Positions 1 to 12,000 of a stretch of DNA of 64,000 nucleotides are shown in pieces. Both the position numbers and the translations under genes were made by a program. Source of the stretch: Dryas octopetala (lineage: Eukaryota > Streptophyta > Magnoliopsida > Rosales > Rosaceae); the NCBI GenBank assembly GCA_963921425.1, contig OY992836.1, positions 2,929,825-2,993,824 of the forward strand. The letters run 5' to 3'. The notes under the pieces were generated by a model. That model had not been told where the DNA came from. It made no database searches and saw nothing but the letters and a program-made list of their open reading frames with translations. The stretch's first letter is position 1. Each line of letters opens with the position of its first letter.

Positions 1-1191
1 ATTTAAGGAGCAAGAATGACCATTTTAAAATAAATAGTCAAACAATGAAGAAAACGTATAATATGTAGTTGAGAGCATAAAAGAGATTTACAAAATCTGA
101 TTTTAAGAAATTAAATGTCGACTAGAAAATATATAAATAGAAAGTGGATGAGTTGGCAACTAGTCAAAAGGTCTAACACATGAAAAAAAGAAGACATGGA
201 TTTTAATTGGATAAATATGAGTTTGAAGGTGGTTTTCCTAATTTACTACAAAAATAATGATGCGTAAATCTATATGTATGCCATTTTTACTGAATTGATC
301 AAATATAAATGTACTATTTCATAATATTTCTCAACAATAGGTCTACTTTCTACCATCTTAAATTAAAAAATGTTGAGATTAAAAACCCCTTACTTGTAGG
401 GTCTTCAGCAAAGTATCTTTCCTCCAGTGCATCCCATATTTCCTTTGTAGTTTGCTTGTTCTTATAAACATCATGTAGCGCATCACTTATGGAATTGCAA
501 ATAAAACCCATGCACATGTAATTGTCTTCATCCCACTTTAATCGTTCTTGTTTCATGCAAAATGTCTCATCTTCACTTTCTTCGGGTCTTGGTGTTGTTA
601 GCACATACATCAACTTGAGACTTGAAAGAAAACAATACATTTTCTTTTGTCATCTCTTGTACTTGCCTCCATCAAATCGCTCCAATTTTTCAAAATTGTC
701 TGTAGTAAACTCACTCATTGACAATGAATTATCCATTGGTTGAAATAGTGTCTTAGATTGTTAGAACAATTTTGCAGGTTATGGCTGATTAGGGAGTTTA
801 TGCTTCAAAGGCATGCTGTAGCAATGCTTTCATAAAGACACTATTTGCAAAGGGGAAAACACAAATATATCTTCGATCAAGATACAATGAAGCCCCGCAC
901 TTTGCTGTTGTTGATCTGCGTTTTGCACTCACAAAAGAAAGCTTTACAAGATGGCTCAAGATCGTAGAAATTAATATGTGCACTATATCAATTTTTAGTG
1001 ACTTTTGTACAAAGAATGATAAGACTCTAAAAGCTTTGTAGTAGGAAAATACTATAACAAAAGTGGAGAACAATTGGATTGTTTTTCGATATCTCACATT
1101 CTGCAGTAAATGGCCCCTTTATATAGCAGTATATGTACCACTTCAAAATGGTATGATGTCCAAGCATATTATTTTATTTGGTCACATTACT
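1..1191 (-). mobile_element. Copia gag-region fragment with promoter-like leader, copy 1
   Basis: The complement of roughly 340-740 reads as the N-terminal part of a Copia/Ty1 Gag (UBN2-type), with the family's typical WDALEERY stretch. The 450 bases beyond it look like an LTR or leader, with a minus-strand TATA box (complement of tttatata, 1118-1125). Essentially the same sequence lies at 37,882-39,075, in the same orientation and differing at about 2% of positions by eye. This copy is cut by the window start on the left and by the plus-strand Copia element that begins at 1191. It is a broken fossil. The open frame inside the leader (798-1097) has no recognisable homology. Confidence 0.7.
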
Positions 1192-1679
1192 GTAAGATTA
1201 ATTTGGACATTCCTTGTTCATTTAGGAATTAGCAAATCACCAACGCTTCTTAATGTACAAGCAAGTCGACTGTTATCAGAAAACCTTTTCAGTATAGGAC
1301 TAGGATACTTATACACTTGAAGGACTTATACAATTATACAAGACAAAGGAATTAAGTAATTGATGCATATAGAGTTTCATGAGGATTGTAAATCCGAGAA
1401 TCCTTTCATGGGAGGGACTTGGATTTCAGGGGACTCTATATAAGCATGGTCCCTGGTCACACAGAAAGTAAGTAGTCTATGCATTCTGCCCCATTGTGTG
1501 AGAGACTCGAGCTGTGTTGATTGGAAGGCTGTTGCTGTTCACTTGTGTACTTTAATCCAATTGCATAATGGCTTCACCAGGTCAGTAGAGTTGTTTTCTG
1601 GTATTGGCACTGGAATGACAATTGGTTAATATGATAAGGCTTGTGTTTTGTGTATTGTGTGGATGTAATTATACTTACA
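1191..1679 (+). repeat. 5' LTR of the plus-strand Copia element
   Basis: The ends form a perfect short inverted repeat (TGTAAG at 1191, CTTACA at 1674-1679), and the primer-binding site follows two bases later. A TATA box (tatataag, 1437-1444) fits an LTR promoter, with the transcript start expected about 30 bases on. No second copy was found in 6,602-7,460, so age cannot be read from LTR divergence. Confidence 0.8.
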
Positions 1680-1694
1680 TGTGGTATCAGAGCC

Positions 1695-2520
1695 ACCATA
1701 CACAATTTAAAGACCAAGATTCAGCATATATCGTTGTTCTCTGCTTTAATACCATATTACATGAATTTAGTTTCTTCACTAAAATTTTGCTTTTCTGGTT
1801 TATGGTTATTGTGATCTTTTAGGAATAACTCACATAAGTATATTTTTCTTGATCCTGTGAAATACATGTCTTTTTTATATCATGCTTACAGGGGTATTTT
1901 AATTGCATGATGCTTTGATTGTATCTTTAGTTTTCATATCAATTTTTACATGTATTAAATTTATCTCTCAGTAATATGCATGTTTTATTTGTTTTGAATC
2001 ATGTATATGTTTTTTTTTTTTCCTTTATTCCGCTGTGCAATAATTCTTTTTTGCTTAACTCATTAAAAGAATTTTGATCTGACTCTTGATCATAGTTCTC
2101 ATGTTGTCAGAAATCAAAAATACTTCTGCAACATGGAAACTATACTCAAGATAACAATTTTTAGCACAGATCAAATAATAATAATTCAGCATTTTTTTGA
2201 CATCAGTTGGCATCATCTAAATTGGTATGCCATCTAATTACTGAAGGCCAGAATCGATTATGTCATGAGCTACTTATATGATCAAGTTATTCTTTTGACT
2301 GTTCTTACTGCTAAACAAATTGCAGCAATGAATACTCGAAACAAGTGATCTTATAACAAACTCATGACATAATAAAGACTATAAAAGATCCTTGCTGCAT
2401 GAACAACAAATTTGAGTCATACATCAAGGATCTTATGCAGTGTGGGGCATTTACAATACAGTTTTGTGAATCAAATTTTAGTATGTTTTTTTGATTGATT
2501 CAGTTTAAAATGCAGCATCT
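1695..2520 (+). other. Untranslated leader of the Copia element
   Basis: This AT-rich stretch between the primer-binding site and the Gag start codon at 2521 has no supported gene. A short open frame (1622-1822) spans the LTR end and primer site and is taken as chance. Leaders of several hundred bases are usual in plant Copia elements. Confidence 0.6.
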
Positions 2521-5500
2521 ATGAGTTTTACTAGCATTGAACCCCTCAATGGTCACAATTTCAAGAAGTGGAGGCAGGACATCGAAATTGTACTAGGACT
2601 CAATGATTTGGATTTAGCACTTAGGGAAGACAAACCAGCTGCACTAACTGCAACCAGTACTCAAGAAGAAAAGGTCAAGTTTGAAAAATGGGAGAAGGCA
2701 AACAGAATGTCACTCTTGATCATGAAGAGGGCTATGGCTGATATAGTCAAGGGAGGGATTGAGGACAATGCGAGTGCAAAAGCTTATCTTGAGGCTATCA
2801 CTGATAAGTACAAGGAATCCGAAAAAGCAGAGACAAGCAACTTGATGGCTGCACTGACCACTAAGAAATTCGATGGAAAAGGTAGTGTAAGGGAATTTAT
2901 TATGTCTTTAATTGACATTGCAGCAAAACTAAAGGCTCTAAAGATACCTATAGTTGATGAATTTGTTGTTCATCAAGTACTGTGTTCACTACCAGATCAA
3001 TATGAACATCTCATCACTATCTACAGTGCTCAAAAGGAGAAATGGACTCTTAATGAGCTGATAGGGATGTGTGTTCAGGAGGAAGAGAGATTTAAAAAGG
3101 GCAAGGCTGTAGCAGAAGTTAATTTCGTCCAACAAGGAACCAACAACTCTGGTAAGAAGGTTTACAAAAACAATAAGAAAAATTTTTCTAAATCAAAAGG
3201 AACACCAGACCAAGGCAGCAGCTCCAAAACCACTCCAGATGGCCTCAAGGCAGTGAAAACAAATAAGTTTAAATGTTTTCATTGCCATAAGGCTGGTCAC
3301 TTTAAGAAAGAATGTGATAAGTGGAAGGCATGGATGATTAAGAAAGGTAATCCTTACTGTTTTTACTTGGAAGTTAATCTTGTTGATTCTCCTATAAATT
3401 CTTGGTGGATTGATACAGGCTCACCCATACATATTGCAAATTCCTTGCAGGGTATCACAAGAAGGAGGACACCAAGGAAGGATGAAATCAACATCCGAGT
3501 AGGAAATGGGATGCCAGTAGCAGTCAAAGCCATTGGAGCTGTCAGCATTAGATTAGCAACTGGTTTTCTTTTAGAATTAGAGGAAGTTTTTGTTATACCT
3601 TCATTAAGAAGGAACTTAGTTTCGGTTGTTCAGTTGGTTAGGAAAGATATTAATTTTGCTATTAATAAGAATGGTTTGCAATTATCTCAATTTTCATCTG
3701 TGATTGGTAATGCTACACTGATAAATGATCATTGGAAACTTGTTTGTTCAGAAAATAATAACATAACAGAGATTAACATGTTATCTGCAAACAAGAGATT
3801 TAGAACAAATGAATTTTCTTCTATGTTGTGGCATAAAAGACTTGCACACATAACCAAAGAAAGGATGCAAGTTTTAATAAAGGAAAATATTATTCCCAAG
3901 CTTGATTTTTCGGATTTTGGTGACTGCATTGAATGCATAAAGGGAAAGACCACTAGTACTAGAAAAGTGGGAGCAAACAGAAGCACAAAGTTACTCGAAA
4001 TCATCCACACTGACATATGTGGTCCTTTTTCGTGTAGAACTATCTGCAAGAATGCTTATTTCATTCTTTTCATAGATGATTTCTCTCGGTTTTGCACCAT
4101 GTACCTTATTTCAGAAAAGTCCCAAGCTCTTGAAGTTTTTAAGATTTTTAAGACTGAAGTTGAGAAGCAATTGGGAACACAAATTAAGATTGTCAGGTCT
4201 GATAGGGGAGGAGAATTTTATGGCAAATATAGTGAAGCTGGACAACACTTGGGCCCTTTTGCACATTACTTGCAGCAACATGGAATACAGGCGCAATACA
4301 CTACTCCTGGCACACCTCAACAAAATGGTGTTGCTGAAAGGAGGAATAGAACACTTATGGAGATGGTGAGGAGTATGATGTGTACAGCTGGACTACCTAA
4401 ATTCCTATGGGGAGAGGCTTTAAAGAAAGCAAATTATGTAACGAACAGAGCTCCAAGCAAGGTTTTAAACAAGACCCCATTCGAATTGTGGACAGGAAGA
4501 AAACCAGGCTTAATGCATCTTCATGTATGGGGCTGCAGGGCAGAGGCAAAATTTTACAATCCAGACCAAAAGAAACTTGACTCTAGAACTACAAGTGCAT
4601 TTTTCATAGGCTATCCTGAAAAATCAAAAGGTTTTCGGTTCTACTGTCCTTCTCACACCAACAGAATAATGGAGACCAACATAGCTAAATTTATTGATGA
4701 AGCAGTCTCATCAAATGAAGTGGCATTAAGTGACTTAGAGCTTTTGGAACTATCTGATAGAACACAAGTGCAAAATGAATATGTCGACTTGGCTTATTCC
4801 ATACCAGACCAAATTGTTCCTATGCCAGAGAATCCAGTCATTCAGCAGCCACAAGATGCAGCTCAGATTGACAATCCACAACCAGACATCAATCAGTTTG
4901 AACAACAGGTTGAAGATGCACCAAGAAGATTTTCTACAAGACAAAGAAAGTCAGCCTTGTCAGATGATTATGTGTTGTATTTGCAGGAAGTGGATTTCGA
5001 CATTGGAGAAGAAAGTGGCCCAAGGAACTTCACACAAGCAATTAATAATGCAAACTCTCAAAACTGGAATGAAGCAATGAAGGCAGAAATTGATTCAATG
5101 TATAAAAATGAGGTATGGGAATTGACTGAAGTCCCACAAGGTTTCAAACCAATAGGCAGCAAATGGATTTTCAAAACTAAAAAGAACCCTGATGGCAGCA
5201 TAGAAAGATTCAAAGCAAGGTTGGTTGCAAAAGGTTTCACTCAAAAAGAAGGGATTGATTTCAATGAGACGTTTTCACCAGTTTCAAGCAAGGATGCTTT
5301 TCGGGTTATTATGGCTTTGGTGGCACATTTTGATCTAGAGCTACACCAAATGGATGTCAAGACAGCTTTTCTTAATGGAGAGTTAGAGGAAGAAATTTAC
5401 ATGTTACAACCTGAAGGATTTATAAAGAATGGACAGGGACATTTAGCTTGCAGATTAAAGAAATCCATTTATGGATTAAAACAAGCATCTAGGCAATGGT

Positions 5501-6601
5501 ACGTAAAATTTGATTCAGTAATCTCTTCTTATGGTTTTCTAGAAAACTCATCTGATGAGTGCATATACCTTAAAGTGTGTGGGAATGATTTTATTTTCCT
5601 AGTGCTTTATGTGGATGACATTCTGCTAGCAAGTAGCAATAAAGTCTTGTTACATGAAACTAAAGCTTTTCTGTCCAATAAATTCGAAATGAAGGACCTT
5701 GGAGAAGCCTCATATGTTTTAGGAATTGAAATTAAGAGATAGAAAGAATTTTCTATTGGGACTCTCGCAACAAGCATACATTATGAGGGTTCTAAAACGT
5801 TTTGATATGCTGAATTGCAAGCCAGGAGATTCACCAATGTCAAAGGGAGACAAGTTCAGCAAGAAACAATGTCCCACAAATGACCAAGAAAGATTGTTCA
5901 TGAAAGACAAGCCATACGCTTCACTGGTTGGGTCTCTGATGTACGCCCAAACATGCACAAGACCTGATTTAGCTTTTGCAGTAGGAATGTTGGGAAGATA
6001 TCAGGTGGATCCAGGCCAAGCTCATTGGATTGCAGGGAAGAAAGTGCTCAGGTATTTACAGAAAACAAAGGACTACATGTTGGTTTTCAGGAGAGTGAAA
6101 GAACTAGATTTAATAGGCTTTTCGAATTTAGACTTTGCAGGGTGTGTGGATAGTTTGAAATCAACTACAGGGTACATTTTCATGTTTGGAGGAGCAGCAG
6201 TTTCATGGAAAAGTGTAAAGCAGACTTTGACAACTACTTCAACCATGCAGGCTGAATATGTTGCAGTTTATGAGACAGCAGTACATGCTATTTGGTTAAA
6301 GAGTTTTATGTTAGAGGCCAAAATGGTTAAGTCAGTATCAAATCCCATCAGAATATATTGTGATAATAGTGGGGCTGTTAGTTTCTCGAAGAATAGCAAG
6401 AGGACCTCGACATCTAAACACATTGGCACAAAATTTTTAATGGTAAGAGAGAATGTAAAAGCTGGAGAATTGCAAATAGAGCATGTCAATACCCAAGATC
6501 AGCTGGCAGATTCTTTTACTAAAGCATTGGCAGTAAATGTTTTCAAACGACATGTTGCAAGCATGGGAGTTCTTGAGAGCTTAGATGCTGCACTTCAGTG
6601 A

Positions 6602-7462
6602 GAATTTTAGGAATAGTGGGAGACATTCATAAACCCATTCAATCATTTCATTTTGTTCCTATAAATATATATAAGTTGGTTTACTGCAATTTTAGTTGAG
6701 ATTGCAGAAACTAAGTGCTTGAATTTTCAAATTTTAGCATTTTGAATTTAAGAATTACTTTTGGATATGTTGAATTGAAATAGACCAATCATGATTTTAG
6801 TTTTGTCTATTTAATTTTTCTTAACAAATTCCTATTTTAAGTTCAGTTTTGTATACATACATACATAAATGATATCAGCATGTATATCTATTTGGTTTTG
6901 ACTAAGTCTTACAGTAAATGCAGTCAGTGATATAAGTCCACTAATTGATCATGCATACATGAATCTTGCCATTGAGTTTTAATAATTTTTACATACAGGA
7001 ATGTAGAATTTACAGAAAGGACCGAGTTTACAACATTCTTGTAAACTAAATTTTTTCTTTTTCATATCTTGTGAATGATTTTCGAGAGGTGCATTGTAGA
7101 TATCAATGATTATGAATGGTTTGAGCATATTTAATAGGTTACAAATGAGGAATTTTGTTGAGAAGTTAAATTGCATCCTCAAACAAATTGTCTTTGAAAA
7201 GTATTTAACAAGTTTGATTGACCATGGCAAAGTGTTAAATAGAAAAAGACCTCAAAGCTAACATTTGACAAGAAGAAGGGATTATGCCTATTGACATGAC
7301 AAATGTTATGCAAGAGCCTTTTTGAATATCAAAGAGAGTGTGACAAGTAATGTTAAGACCTTTCAAAACGGTTATTTAAAAAAAAAAAAAAAACTAACTA
7401 AACTACTTAAACCAAATAAAAAAAAAAAACTTAGACATTGAAGCACATGTAACTACATGGGA
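6602..7462. other. Non-coding, AT-rich junction between two Copia elements
   Basis: The stretch starts with a purine-rich tract (about 6,608-6,622) that would fit the polypurine tract of the plus-strand element, but the sequence after it does not resemble that element's 5' LTR. The rest is AT-rich, with an A-run near 7,378-7,392, and leads into the 3' end of the minus-strand Copia element. No gene is seen. The 3' LTRs of both flanking elements are missing here, so deletion or recombination at this junction is likely. Confidence 0.5.
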
Positions 7463-10072
7463 TTACGCATTTGTACAAATGCCAATTGACTTCCGAAAAC
7501 TAATGTGCTTTGGATTCTTCAAAGCTTTGGTAAAGATGTCTGCAAGTTGCTTTTCGGAAGGAACAAAAGTCAAAGTAAGAGTTCCACTCTCCACAAGATC
7601 TCTAATGAAATGATGTCTTATGTCAATGTGCTTGGTTCTAGTGTGTTGGACCGGGTTCTTGGAGATATCTATAACACTCATATTATCACAATAGATGAGA
7701 AATGTTTTCTCATCAATTCCATAATCGGCTAACATTTGTCTCATCCAAATGAGTTGTGTACAACAACTCCCTGCGACTATGTATTCAGCTTCAGCAGTAG
7801 ACAAAGAGACAAAATTCTGTTTCTTGCTGTGCCAAGACACCAAGTTATTTCCAACATAGAAAGCACTACCCGAGGTGCTCTTCAAATCATCACTACACCC
7901 AGCCCAATCCGAGTCACTAAACCCAACCAATTTAGTGTTGGTGTCTTGGGTATACCACAAACCATAGTCAAGAATCTCACTTATATATTTGATTATCCTC
8001 TTTGTTGCAAACAAATGAGATTCCTTGGGATCACTTTGGAACCTAGCACACACTCCTACCGCAAACGCTATGTCCGGTCTACTAGCTGTAAGGTAGAGGA
8101 GAATCTCTATCATGTTTCTATATAAGGTTTGGTCCACTTGCTTACCACTTGGATCCCTATGAAGTTTGGAGCTTTTACTCATTGGAGTATTAGCCACTTT
8201 GAAAGACTCAAACCCAAATTTTTTTAACAAGTTTCTAGCATACTTAGATTGGTAGATAAATATCCCATAATCCTCTTTCAAAACAGATTGAAGAAACAAT
8301 TCATCCTTATCTGCAGCCATTTCAATAGATGCATCATGATCATCTATTTTCACATTTATGGACTCCATCATAGAATTTGTTCGCAAATTGAACACTCTGA
8401 AAGCTCTACTATTTGATGAGTACCCTAAAAACAAACCTTCATCGCTTTTAGAATCGAATTTTCCCAAATGTTCTCTATCCCTAAGGATATAACATGCACT
8501 CCCAAACACTCTAAAGTGTGTAACCTTGGGTTTCCTACCCTTCCATAGTTTGTAGGGAGTCTTTTGGTTCCCGGCTTAAGGTAGACTCTATTTATGATGT
8601 AACATGCTGTGTTGACAGCCTCAGCCCAGAAATGTTTAGCAAGATTTTTGCTATTCAACATCACTCTTGTCATCTCAATTAAAACCCTATTATTTCTCTC
8701 AACAATTTCATTTTGTTGAGGTGTTATAAGAGCTAAGTATTCATGTTTAATACCAATTTGACAACAAAACTCATCAAATTGAGAGTTTTCAAACTTAGTT
8801 CCATGGTCTGATCTAATTTGGGATAGGGTTGACAGACTTTTCATACCTTCACTTTTCAGCAGTTTTACAATCTTGACAAAATGATGGAAAGTCTCCGATT
8901 TGTCCTTAATAAATGACACCCAAGTGTACCTAGAAAAATCATCTACCATAACCAAAATGTATTTCTTTCCACCTATTGACAGAGTTTGGACAGGACCAAC
9001 CAAATTCAAGTGAACTAGTTCAAGTGTCCTAGAGGTGCCTATGTTTTTGACCCTTTTGTGTGGTTCTTTGGTTTGTTTCCCCATTTGACATGGACCACAA
9101 ATAAAAGTTTCGGGTTTTCCCATCTTTGGTAGACCTCTAACAACCTCATGCTTAGACAACTTGTAAAGGTCATGAACATTAATGTGCCCAAGTCTTTGAT
9201 GCCAAAAAGAGCTAGAGTGTCATCAATAGCTCTATTGCAAGTATTCTCAAATTTTCCAACATTGACATCAATTACATAGCAATCATCGCTAGACCTAGGG
9301 GCATTCAAGATCTCCCTTCCTTGGGAATCAACAATTCTACATCCACTCTTGGACATACACACTTCACCACCTCATTTATCACATAGTTGACTAATACTAA
9401 GTAAATTAGAATTCAACCTATCAACAAACCTTACATTTTTTAATTCGGGTATACCAGGAATGTGTACAACCTGCTTTCCACTCACATAGGACTTCTCTCC
9501 TCCTCCAAAAGCACACTACCACCATCATAAGGAGCAAGTGAGGTAAAAACCTCCTTATTTCTCGTCATATGTTTGGAACACCCACTATCTAGGTATCAAA
9601 TATTCCTCTTCGTGGCTGAAAATGCGGTCAAGGTTACTAGACATTTAGTGGAGAGTAACGACCTGACCCAAATTTCACGAGAAATTTAAATCCTTATTCA
9701 TAATGGCCATTTAGAGGCGTGGTGGGAAGTTGAATTGTGAGATCCCGTATTTTTTTCAAAGATTTATTTTAAATATTCTGAGAATTTATTTTGATTATTT
9801 TGAGAATTTATTTGAGAAATAAAAAGTTTTAGATTTATTTTTTTTAATTTAAGTTTTAAATTGGGTTTGACCAAAAAGGTTGACTTTTTATTTAACGAGT
9901 TTTTGATTTCGCGTTTGGGCTTGTTAGAAAGGTCTTGAGTCCACGAGTTCGTAGACACGAAGCACGCATCGATCCGAGTTACAGTTTGAGTACAGGCATT
10001 TGAACTAAAGGGCAATCTCGTAATTTGTACCAAAGGGGGTTTTAAAACCCAAAAATCAGATTTTTTATTTCC

Positions 10073-10074
<2 letters not shown>

Positions 10075-10106
<32 letters not shown>
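10075..10106. repeat. (CT)n microsatellite in solo LTR A
   Basis: About 15 CT dinucleotides stand at the start of a pyrimidine-rich, then GC-rich stretch (10,075-10,520). The related LTRs have the same layout at the same relative place. The open frame on the opposite strand here (10,133-10,522) is a composition artefact. Confidence 0.9.
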
Positions 10107-10110
<4 letters not shown>

Positions 10111-11659
10111 CTCACTCATCTCCCGCACTCACTCACTTCTCTCTCTCTAGCAAAAACCCCCCTGCGCATACCCAGCTCCACCCTAGCACAGCCACCGTCA
10201 CCGGCCACCTCCCGCCGACCCCAACCACCGGTGACCTCCCCCTCTGGCCGGCTGTCACCTTCCAGTCGTCCTTCTCACCGGCCGACCTCTGTGCACGCAA
10301 AAACACCCAGGAAACCACCTCAGACCGCCGTTCTCTCTCCTCTGTTCTCTCTCTCTCCCTCGCGCCCCCTGCAAGCACACACGACCCAGCCACCATAGCC
10401 ACCCGACGCCGATCACCTTCCCCGCCCTCTCCTCCAGCTAGCCCAACTCCCCTATGCGACCCCTGCTCGGGAAATCTCCAACTAGACCGCTGGCTTCTCC
10501 TCCAAATTTCGACCGAGTACAACCCTCAACCTCCAAATTTTCTGGTGGGTTTTCTTTTCCCCACTATGGGTTCCATTTTTCTTATGGATAGATTTCTTAA
10601 TTTTGAGCTTTTGGGTAAGTTGAGTTTAGGGGTTAGAGCCATTTCAGAATTTCTTGGGTTTTTCGGATTTGAGGGCTATTCTTGATGCTTATTTGGAAAG
10701 ATTGCAATCCTAGGGACTCTAATTGATGTTAAGTTTGAGAAGTTGAGTAGGTATTGATGAAGTGGTTTTATTTGGCTAATTTGGTGTTGAAAACAACCAC
10801 TTTGGGTGGCACCAGTGGCTGTCTCGATCCTCCATGATCAACCCTTGAAAAATAAAATATGTTTTAGAGTGATTTTCTGAGTTGGTGGTTGAACTTAGTT
10901 AGGTCCAAAGTTGTTGGAAAAGCCGAGAGGTGTTTGGACAGAAGTTTGAGACTTTGCCAATACCAAACTCACACCTTAGGAAGAATTTCCCGATCGAGGT
11001 ACGCTTTACGCAGGTTTCCTTAAGTTTAGATAGTGTTTGGGAGTTGTGGTCGAAGTTGGTTTGGGCCAAGGAGTTCCGAGGAAGGAGGGAGTGTTTTAGA
11101 ATTTATGTGAGTAATTAATTTAATCGTTGGGCTGTACAAGTATGAGGCGCGACGCTAGGTTCGTTTACACACACACACACACACACACACTCTATTGGTG
11201 GTTGAGTCGAGACTAATGATATACTTTATGGTTCTATTTATAGGTGAGACGATCATGGGTCGAGATGATCCGACGAAGGGTCGAAGCTATGAATCTTCAC
11301 GGTGAGTGGACTTTTGGTTTTGAAAGTATTTCTTGAAGACTCATTAATTTAATTTAGTTTTGTTATCTCGAGTTTTGTTTAAAATTGTGATTCTCTAGTG
11401 GGATTTTGTTTATGATCATGTTTTGCAAAATTTGCAATAATTGAATTACATTTCTTGCCATGGACTTGACCTTGAGTATGAGATCCTCAACATATATGGA
11501 AAATGGTGTTTTTATATGTATGTATTTATTTAATTATTTGTGTCAAGTTGTTTTCAAATGAAATTTTCAAAGAAAGGCCCAAATCAATGTGTTTGCAGAT
11601 TGGTTTTCGTTTAACAATGGATATATGGATTTAAACCGTCCTAGTAGTACCCTCTCTTA

Positions 11660-12000
11660 ACAGGTATAAATTGCTTTGCACTGGCCTAGAGATGACTCGG
11701 CGGTGTATGACCAGCATTACATATTCGCTTTGCACTTGCTTAGTCGGCAGTGTATGACCAACATAGCATATTGCTCTGCACTTGCCTAGAGATGACTCGG
11801 CAGTGTATGACCAGCATTACATATTAGCTCTGCACTTGCCTAGTCAGCAATGTATGACCAGCATAGTATATTGCTCTGCACTCGCCTAGAGATGACTCGG
11901 CAGTGTATGACTAGTATAACATATTGCTCTGCACCTGCTTCGAGATAACTCGGCAGTGTATGACCAGCATCATAAGCTCTGCGTGCACGTATGATCAGCA
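11660..12000. repeat. Tandem repeats inside solo LTR A
   Basis: Six to seven imperfect units of about 50-58 bp share the cores TCTGCACTTGCCTAG, GATGACTCGGCAGTG and TATGACCAGCAT. Long and short units alternate. The repeats lie within the LTR, and the related LTR at 51,950 has a different array in the matching place. No coding role is seen. Confidence 0.8.

Larger units (their letters stand above)
1191..6601 (+). mobile_element. Ty1/Copia retrotransposon with 5' LTR, gag and pol
   Basis: The parts run in Copia order. They are: a 489-bp 5' LTR (1191-1679); a primer site matching initiator tRNA-Met (TGGTATCAGAGCC, 1682-1694); a leader of about 0.8 kb; Gag from 2521; a CCHC knuckle (CFHCHKAGHFKKEC, about 3,273); protease (WWIDTGSPIH, about 3,403); integrase with the HTDICGPF and TPQQNGVAERRN motifs (about 3,830-4,500); reverse transcriptase with YVDDILLAS (about 5,090-5,710); and RNase H to 6601. 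Integrase before reverse transcriptase identifies Copia. It inserted into the gag fragment on its left, right after a possible 5-bp target ATTAC. No copy of the 5' LTR follows the coding part, so the 3' end seems lost. It is a fossil with few breaks (one or two visible). Confidence 0.9.

Noticed and set aside
798-1097. 99-codon open frame on the minus strand in the leader of the first Copia gag fragment (also at 38,682-38,981)
   Set aside because: Conserved only because the two copies are near-identical. No domain, and it lies in the LTR/leader part.
1682-1694. tRNA gene suspected from TGGTATCAGAGC motifs (also at 14,658, 22,983 and 35,283)
   Set aside because: These are retrotransposon primer-binding sites complementary to the 3' end of tRNA-Met. 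No cloverleaf surrounds them.
10133-10522. 129-codon minus-strand frame rich in Arg, Gly and Glu
   Set aside because: Lies in the CT-rich and GC-rich part of a solo LTR. The related LTRs give similar artefact frames (30,911-31,289; 31,900-32,205; 52,120-52,592).
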